This document shows positions 56,501 to 64,000 of a DNA stretch of 64,000 nucleotides, piece after piece. The notes under the pieces were generated by a model. It was given only the letters and a program-made list of their open reading frames with translations. It did not search any database and had not been told where the DNA came from. A program made the position numbers and the translations under genes. Location: contig NC_064682.1 of the NCBI RefSeq assembly GCF_023278565.1, positions 2,294,001 through 2,358,000 on the forward strand. The letters run 5' to 3'. Each line of letters begins with the position of its first letter. Position 1 is the stretch's first letter. The stretch comes from Colletotrichum lupini (lineage: Eukaryota; Ascomycota; Sordariomycetes; Glomerellales; Glomerellaceae).

Positions 56501-56624
56501 TGTTCTGGTTGGACGTCGAATTTCACATAGCAGAAATTAATACGCACGAAACGACACATCCAATCGAGAGAAACTGCTGAGCTACCCCTCCCCCGCATCG
56601 CAACTCTCGTACACACAATCCACA
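53515..56624. other. Long divergent intergenic region upstream of the polyketide synthase
   Basis: About 3.1 kb without a supported gene. From about 55590 it becomes strongly C/T-rich on the plus strand and contains the TC microsatellite listed next, suggesting a long leader or promoter for the polyketide synthase. Open frames here are low-complexity or start at non-ATG codons. Confidence 0.45.
56357..56391 (+). repeat. TC microsatellite in the polyketide synthase leader
   Basis: About 15 near-perfect CT units, roughly 235 bp before the start codon, inside a pyrimidine-rich stretch. Confidence 0.9.
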
Positions 56625-57948
56625 ATGGCCGCTCCCAACACCTTCGGGGAGCTTGGCCTCTCCATCATTGGCGTCGCCAGCCAGTATCCGCCCTACTCGC
56701 TCAAGACAGACTCAATAGACTACCTCAGCAACAAGTTCTATCCAGAATCGCCCTCGTAAGCAGATTGAGTAGCCTATCTAGTCGTAGCAAGACATCTTCT
56801 GACCACAGCTACCATGTAGCATGAAAAAGGTTCTATCCATCAACAGATTCACCGGTATTGATTACCGTTCCTCCATCGGCACACACGAGCACGAAGTCGT
56901 CAACCAGAAAGATGCCCCCTCCATCGCAGAACTCCACAAGGTCTTCATGAGTGACGGCGTGCCTCTCGCCGTAGAAGCATCCCGCAAAGCCATTGAAGAA
57001 GCGCGCATCGACCTCTCTGAAATCACCCATGTGGTATCGACAACCTGCACCGACAGCGCCAACCCGGGCTTCGACCACTACGTCGTCAACGGCCTCGGAA
57101 TCACACACCAAGTCGAAAAGGTTCTGCTCCACGGCGTTGGCTGCAGCGGTGGGTTGGCAACGCTTCGAACGGCAGCGAACTTGGCACTGGGGCACAAGGC
57201 GCGCGGAAAACCCGCGAGGATCCTCTGCGTTGCGCTCGAGGTCAGCACCACCATGGTGCGCAGCGAGCTCAACAGCATCGACGAGTTGCAAGAAACCCGG
57301 ATCGGTGTCGCGCTCTTCTCTGATTGCGCAAGCGCTGTGGTGCTCAGCAATGGCATCGGCGTGCCAACGGAACCCGTCTATGACCTGTTGGGTTGGGAGC
57401 ACAAGATCATACCCGACACGGATCAGGACCTCGGCTTCGATGTCGACCCTGTTGGTGAGTTCAAGAACCCCATGGTTAAGCAAGCAAAGTAGGAAATCGA
57501 CCATCGTAACTAAAGCAACCCAGGTTGGAAAGTGATTCTTACCCCACGAGTGCCAAAGCTCGCATCGGCGGCAATCCCGTCAACATTTGCAGAGATGCTC
57601 TCCGATGTACCATCACTACCATCGAATTATCAGAAACCCGAAGACTTCGACTGGGCGATGCACCCCGGAGGAGCGACGATCTTATCAGGGGCAGAGACGA
57701 CGATGGGCATCACATCGTACCACATGCGGGCGAGCTACGACACATATATCAATCACGGTAACTCGAGTTCGGCAACGATTTTCAGCGTCATGGACAGGCT
57801 GCGGTCCAAGGACATGGACGCCGTGGCGCCCGAGGGCCGAGCCCGGGACTACGTGGTGGGGTGTGCGTTCGGGCCGGGGATCTCGGTGGAGATGTGCATG
57901 CTGAAGCGGAACATGCGGGCGCGAGGCGCCACGGGAGACGGAGAGTGA
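56625..57948 (+). CDS. Type III polyketide synthase (chalcone-synthase-like)
   Basis: Three exons (56625-56755, 56820-57454, 57524-57948) give 396 aa. The thiolase-fold catalytic residues are in place: Cys152 in GVGCSGGLATLRTAANLA, His302 in MHPGGATILSGAE and Asn335 in NHGNSSSATI. The N-terminus (LGLSIIGVASQYPPYSL...KVLSINRFTGIDYRSS) resembles fungal type III synthases such as Neurospora 2'-oxoalkylresorcylic acid synthase. These enzymes extend fatty acyl-CoA starters with malonyl-CoA to pyrones, resorcinols or resorcylic acids in the cytosol (family knowledge); the product here cannot be read from sequence. The second exon's acceptor is set by the frame (GTAG at 56819), because the earlier CACAG would run into a stop. 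No P450, oxidase, transporter or regulator is adjacent, so it does not look clustered. Confidence 0.92.
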
Positions 57949-60435
57949 GGGCAGCACTAGCGAGGCTGGGGATGACGGTGCGGTGCGATCGGAAGAGCGG
58001 GCATCTTCGGGGCGTCAAGCAGACCAGACCTTTGTTGCAGAGGCAATGGAGGAGCTGGATCTCGACTGAGGGGGTTTTGAGAGGCTAGGTTCGGAAAGGG
58101 TGCTCTGGTTTAGAGCGGGAGATCGTATATAGCGAGGCGAGAAAGAGCAGGACGTGCGGATACATACCCATGACTTGACGGCGCTAATGAAGACATGGCA
58201 GGGCGGAGAGATGGCCGAGGTGGCCAGCGTTTCCCGGGATGGAACGCTGGCGAAGATGACGAGTGCTAGATATTGGTTAAGACGGCGGTAGAACTGAATA
58301 GATGAGCTCCAAGAGATTCCCAGTTTCGGCGTCATCCATTGGTTGACTTATTGTGAGGTCGCGAAGCCATGGCATGTCTCTATGCAAGCTCGTGGTTTGG
58401 ACCCGAGATTCGAGATTGCGAGTTCGTGTTTGCGCCGGAAGGTGGACAGGCGAGTTGTTGGAAGTGGAGAGGCACGATATCAGAGACACGAGATGAGCCG
58501 AAGCGTGGGTAATTCTTCCGGCAATGAAAGAAGGTATCGTGCCTTGGAGGTCGATTGTGCCGAGGAAAGAATGGCGTCGAGGGGCGTTTTGAAGGCGTGC
58601 AGAGTCGGTTTTCGGCGGGCAAAGGATGGAAGCTGGACGCGATCCCGCATCTTTCCGGGCCTTCGGCAATGGGCTTAGGCTGGGGGTGGAAACGTGAGGG
58701 CGCAGACGGGAAGCGGACGGGATGAGTTCATGGCTCCCCGGGGGAGGTTATCGTCATGGAGCAGCGCGATTGGTCTGGCTTTTCCGGGGCCCGGCGCACA
58801 TGAGGTAAGGAAATGGTCGGTCGGGATAGCATGGGCTGGGTGTGGGTGGGATGGAGGGGTTGTGAGGCGGAGATTCGTTGTTGCGGGTGAACCTAGAACA
58901 ACATTAGTTCCAGGTATCACTTTGGTTTCCCACCTACCAAGTATCTGAGGTGTAGATGGGAAAATTACACCGAGAATCAGTCTCGGTGAGACGTCACCCT
59001 GCGTGATGATAATAGTCGCAACCCTAGAGGTCAGAGAGTTGAGTCATTCGATGGGCGACGGGGCTACTACTGTACATTAAATATCGCAGTGGTGGACACA
59101 AAATAATAAGGCCGAGAGATCTGGAGGTGGAAAAGTCAAATGCCATGATTGTCAGCAGTCTGCGCTCCGGCCAATGGCGGTGTCGGCGCGCCATTTGCAC
59201 CAAGGTCGCAGGTGTGTCCGTACCGTTTGCCCAGGTTCAGGTGGTCTGTTGCAGGCGGTTTCGGTGGTGTCAGGTCTAGGCCCCCGCCATTATTGATGGC
59301 TCCTTGACCCAGAGAGACCAAAAAAAGCAGAGGCGACGATTGGATCCCTGCAGAAAGTGGTGCAGTATCAATTTTTTGACGTCAATTTGATGGCCGGGTG
59401 GGGGGAGGGGTTACTCGCGTTTGACGTGGTGGTAAGAGGAAATAGAGGGGCTGTTCGTAGCTGTCCGAAGTACCCCTCTTGCTGTCCGACCGGTCGAGGT
59501 ACTTGCCCCTCAACAACTCATAGTGTTCCATTGGGTTGAGACAGGCGCAGTGTTGTTGATGGCTTGTTTCTCTCAATGGAAGCATTGCTCGGATTCAGCC
59601 ACAGGTCAAACCGTTTGCTTGCTGTCATGGTGTACAGTAGGTAATTGAGTGTGTAAAAAGGAAGATGTATTGCCTAAAGTCTCTTACCTAAGATTGCTCT
59701 ATCATGTCACAGGTTCATGTTCGTGACTGGTGTACAATTCTCGATGGAAGGTGCCAGGACAGGTATGTCCACTTTCTCCCATTACCGGAGTGACCAAAGG
59801 CAGGAAAGAACGAGGGAGCATGGGATGCTCGGTGGACGGTGGTACCTCCCCCAAAAGAATTGAAGCTGGCAGAGCGGAGCTCCTCATGGACGGAGTCAGG
59901 TACCTCAGAACCACCAGGTATACGCAGTAGTACTCCCGCTCGGAGCAGTTGAAGGGGAAACCACGGCCAAATCGGCGTCACCCATGTACCTTACCTCGCA
60001 CCTCACGCAACACGCCCAGCCAACCAGCCAACGCTTGGTCAAATTGGAAGAGGTGGGAGAGCACCCGCCGGTAACTGGACCGATGCTTGGCCGTAGGCGT
60101 GGCCCATCGACGGACGGTCAAGGTGGACCGGGTCTGGCTGGCTTGGTACGGTCAGTAGCTGCAGTACACTGGACCAGTCCTGCTCAGCCCGAGTAAAATC
60201 CCGCTCGTGGGAATCAAACATAACTCGCCCGCGTCCACCTCAACCCCGATCCAAACTCTCCTGTTGATTCTTCTCCCTCTTCTCCAATACCTGTCCCTGC
60301 ATATTCTCTTACCTTTTTATCCTTCTGCCTCTGAGCATCAATCTAGAAACAGTCCGACATTACTCTGGACAAGTTACTATACGCAATCAACCTGAACATC
60401 TTTTCTACCCCACGTCAGATACCCCGCCATTCACC
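57949..60435. other. Intergenic, polyketide synthase to aldolase
   Basis: About 2.5 kb, no supported gene. The last 200 bp (about 60236-60435) are C/T-rich, as expected for the leader of a highly expressed glycolytic gene. GGTACCTC-type motifs occur near 59499-59506 and 59899-59906. Confidence 0.45.
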
Positions 60436-61376
60436 ATGGGTCTCCTGTCAGAGCTCAACATCAAGCCTGGTGTCGTCTACGGCGATGACCTCCTGAAGCT
60501 CTTCAACTACGCCAAGGCCAAGCAGTTTGCCATTCCTGCTGCCAACGTCGTAAGTAGCTTGCTTCCCTTTGGCTCCTTGGACCATCTCAATCCCAATCTT
60601 GTCGATCCTGTGACGCGTGCCGAGTTGGCGCCGTGCGGTCCAAGAATGGAGGGGAAATAATATTTGGTGACAATCGGCTAACAACGACCCCGCCTCCCAG
60701 ACCTCCTCTTCCACCGCCGTTGCCGCTCTCGAGGCTGCCCGCGAGGCCAAGTCTCCCATCATCCTCCAGACGTGCGTAGAAATCCTATACCGATCCCGTG
60801 GATCCAAGATCAGCCACACCATAAACTTCAGCAACATGTCTGACAGCTTTACAGTTCCCAGGGTGGTGCCGCCTACTTCGCCGGCAAGGGCATTCCCAAC
60901 AGCGCCGACAAGCAGGAGGCTTCCGTCGCCGGTGCCATTGCTGCCGCTCACTACATCACCTCTATCGCCCCCATCTACGGCGTTCCCGTCGTCCTTCACT
61001 CTGACCATTGCGCGTAAGCACTCAGCACAACTGCCTAATCTCAAGACCCAGCAAGCTGACCTTCTACCACAGCAAGAAGCTTCTGCCCTGGCTCGATGGC
61101 ATGATCTCCGCCGATGAGGAGGAGTTCAAGCGCTCCGGCCACCCCCTCTTCTCTTCCCACATGATCGATCTCTCCGAGGGTATGTAGTTGGGTTCCAATC
61201 TCGCCGCGCCCTCCCCATGACCATCACTAACAAACACATAGAGGATGTCGCCTACAACATCGAGACCACCGCCAAGTACCTCAAGCGCTCTGCTCCCGTA
61301 AGTCACAAACAGAACCTTTTTCTTGCGCCTATCACTAACGCATTACGCACAGATGAAGCTGTGGCTCGAGATGGAG

Positions 61377-61408
<32 letters not shown>

Positions 61409-61505
61409 CAACAACGAAGACGTCGACAACAACTCCCTCTACACCCAGCCCGAGGACATCTACGCCATCTACCAGGCCCTGAGCCCCATCAGCCCCTTCT
61501 TCTCC

Positions 61506-61546
<41 letters not shown>

Positions 61547-61987
61547 TGGGTAAGTCGCGTGTGTCTCAAAAACCTGCAAACCACAGCTCTAACCCATTGC
61601 AGCAACGTCAAGCTTCACCCCGAGCTCCTCGGCAAGCACCAGGAGTTTGTCCAGCAGAAGCTGGGCACCGACGACAAGAAGCCCGTTTTCTTTGTCTTCC
61701 ACGGTGGTTCCGGCTCCGCCGTCGAGGAGTTCCAGAAGGCCATCTCCTTCGGTGTGGTCAAGGTCAACGTTGACACTGACCTGCAGTGGGCCTACCTCAC
61801 CGGTATCCGCGACTACGTCACCAAGAACATCGACTACCTGAAGACCCAGGTCGGCAACCCCGAGGGTGACGACAAGCCCAACAAGAAGAAGTACGACCCC
61901 AGAGTCTGGGTCCGTGAGGGCGAGAAGACCATGAAGGAGCGCGTCAAGCAGGCTCTGTTCGACTTCAACGCCAACGATGTTTTGTAA
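60436..61987 (+). CDS. FBA1: Fructose-bisphosphate aldolase, class II
   Basis: Seven exons (60436-60549, 60701-60771, 60855-61013, 61073-61179, 61242-61297, 61353-61549, 61603-61987) give 362 aa, the normal length. It has the class II zinc and active-site motifs: VVLHSDHCAKKLLPW with zinc ligand His110, LEMEIGITGGEEDGVNNE with the catalytic glutamates, FGNVHGVYKPGNVKL, and FHGGSGS plus VNVDTDLQWA for phosphate binding. It cleaves fructose 1,6-bisphosphate to dihydroxyacetone phosphate and glyceraldehyde 3-phosphate in glycolysis and the reverse in gluconeogenesis, in the cytosol. Codon use is strongly biased to C-ending codons, unlike most neighbours, consistent with high expression. Confidence 0.97.
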
Positions 61988-62710
61988 AGGAAAAGTTCAT
62001 GGGTGATACCTCCACAGAGATGAGACCAAAAACGGGATGTGGTCTGCTCTGTTCCGTAGGATGATGATGGCGAAAAGCCCACCTACGTAGTTCTCAAAAT
62101 GAAGTAAAAGAGACAACCAACCGACCTATGCAGATGGTGACTGTGACAACATGCATCGTTCCCACAACGTGAAATGCCCAGCAGTAACGGCGGGGTTTTG
62201 TATGAGGATACCTGCAGGGGTTTTAACGGTCGGTCCAACGGTGCACACGGAAAACACCTGCCAGAAGCGGTACGATGGATGCAAGGCCCATATTTGACAA
62301 CTTGAACCAACAACTTCAAGCTCGGCGACACCTCATTATTATGTGACCAAAGTCTGCAATCGAATATGAGCTGCCCGCACTAAGCTTTGATGTTGTCGGC
62401 CCAATTGCCCGTTGAACCCCGCCGGGATTGAGCTAACCCTTCCGTTCCCTTGTGCTGCTACGTCGTCTCATATCCGTCGGCGGACCAAAGCCGGTGAGGA
62501 GAAACATCCCATGCCTTGCAACACCAGCCCCCAGATTGTTAATCAACTTTCCCCTGCAAATGTTTGTTGGTTCACTCATCACTCAATTAATCTTATTAAA
62601 ACTCTCATAAATACCCACTAGTAGCTGGAGTTGTGAACTGGCTTCAGTTGACTGAGCTGTAATCTGTAATCACACATAAAACGCTTCTTGCATATCTCAC
62701 CTCCATCACA
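61988..62710. other. Intergenic, aldolase 3' end to oxidoreductase start
   Basis: About 720 bp holding the aldolase 3' untranslated region and the promoter of the oxidoreductase. Nothing else recognised. Confidence 0.4.
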
Positions 62711-64000
62711 ATGGCCTCCGTCTTCGGCTTCCTACGACGAAACTATCTCATCTTCAACCCGCCCGTCGCACCAAAGCAAGATGGCGCCATCCGCTTCGGC
62801 GTCCTGGGTGCAGCCAATATTGCGTAAGTACCATTTCGGACTTTGTCTTTTCATGCAAAGAGAACTCCTACAAATTTACCTTATCATCAATACTTGGAAG
62901 CTAACCCGAGACGTAGCCCAATGGCCCTCATCATCCCGGCCAAAACTCACCCAGAGGTCATAGTCCAGTCCATCGCCGCCCGCGACCGTAAAAAGGCCGA
63001 GGCTTTTGCCGCGAAGCACGGTATCCCGGACGTCAAGGACTCGTACCAGGCCGTCATTGACGACCCGGAGCTCGACGCAATCTACGTCCCGCTGCCCAAC
63101 GGCCTGCACTACGAGTGGGCCATCAAGGCGCTGCAGGCGGGCAAGCACGTTTTGCTGGAGAAGCCGTCCGTCTCCAACGCCGAGGAGGCCGAGGCCCTGT
63201 TCCGGCTGCCGCTGCTCAAGGAGAAGGGAGCGCCCGTCCTGCTGGAGGCGTTCCATTACCGCTTCCAGCCGAGCTGGCAGTACTTCATGGGGCTTGTTGA
63301 CAAGGAGAACGTCGAGCACGTGCACGCGCGGGCGTACATCCCCTGGTTCGCGCTCGGGGACGACGATATCCGGTTCCAGTACGGTCTTGCCGGTGGCGGG
63401 CTGATGGATTTGGGCACGTATACCGCCTCGAGCATCCGGCAGACGTTTGGCGTCGAGCCGGAAGAGTGCCTGACGGCCAAGTTCAAGACGATGCCGCCGC
63501 CGGAGGAGAGGGCGGATTACGCGTGGGACATCACGTGGCGGATGGCCAACGGCGGGACGGCGCACGCCGAGGGTGCGTTCCGGACGGGGACGTTGGGGAT
63601 GGGACTGCCGCGGCTGAGCGTCGTTCACAAAGAGGTCGAGGTTGCGGACGACGACAAGTTGCCCGCGGGCCAGGAGAAGACGCGGAAGCGGACGATTGAG
63701 TTTGCGAATTTCATGCTGGGCGGGATCTGGCACCGCATCGACGTCGTGGACGAGTTTGTGGTGAGGCGGACGGGCTCGGGCGAGGTGGTCAAGAGGTGGA
63801 CGGAGAAGACGTCCAAGAAGGCGTATACCTTTGATGAGGCCGGGTTGGCTGGCAAGGGCGAGGAGTATTGGTTCACGTACCGGCATCAGCTGGAGCAGTT
63901 TGTCAACCGCGTCAGGGGCAGGGAGACGAGCGTGTGGGTTGATGGGGAGGATAGTATTAGTCAGATGAGGATGATTGACATGGCGTATGAGAAGGCTGGG
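62711..64000 (+). CDS. Gfo/Idh/MocA-family oxidoreductase, 3' end cut off
   Basis: Two exons (62711-62823, 62917 to the window end) give 399 visible codons. The Rossmann nucleotide motif is FGVLGAANIA, the family EKP signature is HVLLEKPSVSN (Lys120), and the EAFHYRFQPSW segment matches the substrate-domain start of dimeric dihydrodiol dehydrogenase / D-xylose 1-dehydrogenase (NADP+) relatives. GGGLMDLGTYTASSIRQTFG is the usual conserved glycine-rich strand. Many fungal paralogues of this group are known only by homology, so the substrate (pentose or dihydrodiol) is open. The end MRMIDMAYEKAG is close to the normal C-terminus, so probably only a few codons are missing. The second exon is markedly GC-rich at third positions compared with the first. 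Confidence 0.9.

Noticed and set aside
56833..57504. 223-codon antisense frame over the polyketide synthase
   Set aside because: Shadow of a well-supported enzyme with its catalytic residues in the sense frame.

Overview
The window is nuclear DNA of a filamentous ascomycete. The evidence is dense protein-coding genes with short introns (mostly 50-75 nt, GT-AG, CTAAC/CTGAC-like branch sites), long gene-free intergenic stretches with pyrimidine-rich leaders, and a gene set typical of Pezizomycotina (ATG13, HSE1, PAN2, IND1, TCO89, a fungal type III polyketide synthase). Protein character points to Sordariomycetes, possibly the Colletotrichum/Verticillium side (Glomerellales); this is an impression, not a test. 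I saw no transposon, rRNA, convincing tRNA or CRISPR.

Layout: HSE1 (minus, C-terminus cut by the window start), ATG13 (minus, 3 exons), a 4.8-kb gene-free stretch with a 132-nt G tract, a large intronless ankyrin/RCC1/BTB protein (minus), mitochondrial 2-oxodicarboxylate carrier ODC1 (plus, 6 exons including an 11-nt microexon), an intronless F-box-like acidic protein (plus), a BUD22-family ribosome-biogenesis protein (minus), a short-chain dehydrogenase (plus) and PAN2 (plus, 12 exons). Then comes an odd region: a Ser/Gly/Pro-rich repeat protein (33319-35311), a candidate six-exon small gene of very short exons (35590-36246), and about 7 kb without a supported gene.

The last third holds an oxoglutarate/malate-type mitochondrial carrier (plus), a TCO89-domain TORC1 subunit (minus), an SPF30/SMN-like Tudor protein (plus), the complex I assembly factor IND1 (minus), a degenerate EF-hand protein (plus), a small membrane protein (minus), a type III polyketide synthase (plus), class II fructose-bisphosphate aldolase (plus, 7 exons), and a Gfo/Idh/MocA oxidoreductase (plus, cut by the window end).

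Most genes are housekeeping and independent: endosomal sorting, autophagy initiation, mRNA deadenylation, splicing, ribosome assembly, TORC1, glycolysis and mitochondrial transport. ATG13 is a known TORC1 target and TCO89 a TORC1 subunit, but they lie about 40 kb apart and nothing suggests a cluster. The polyketide synthase has no obvious tailoring enzymes next to it. Exon models were built by hand and checked for phase: each joined reading frame is an integral number of codons. The most unusual material is between 33.3 and 36.3 kb.
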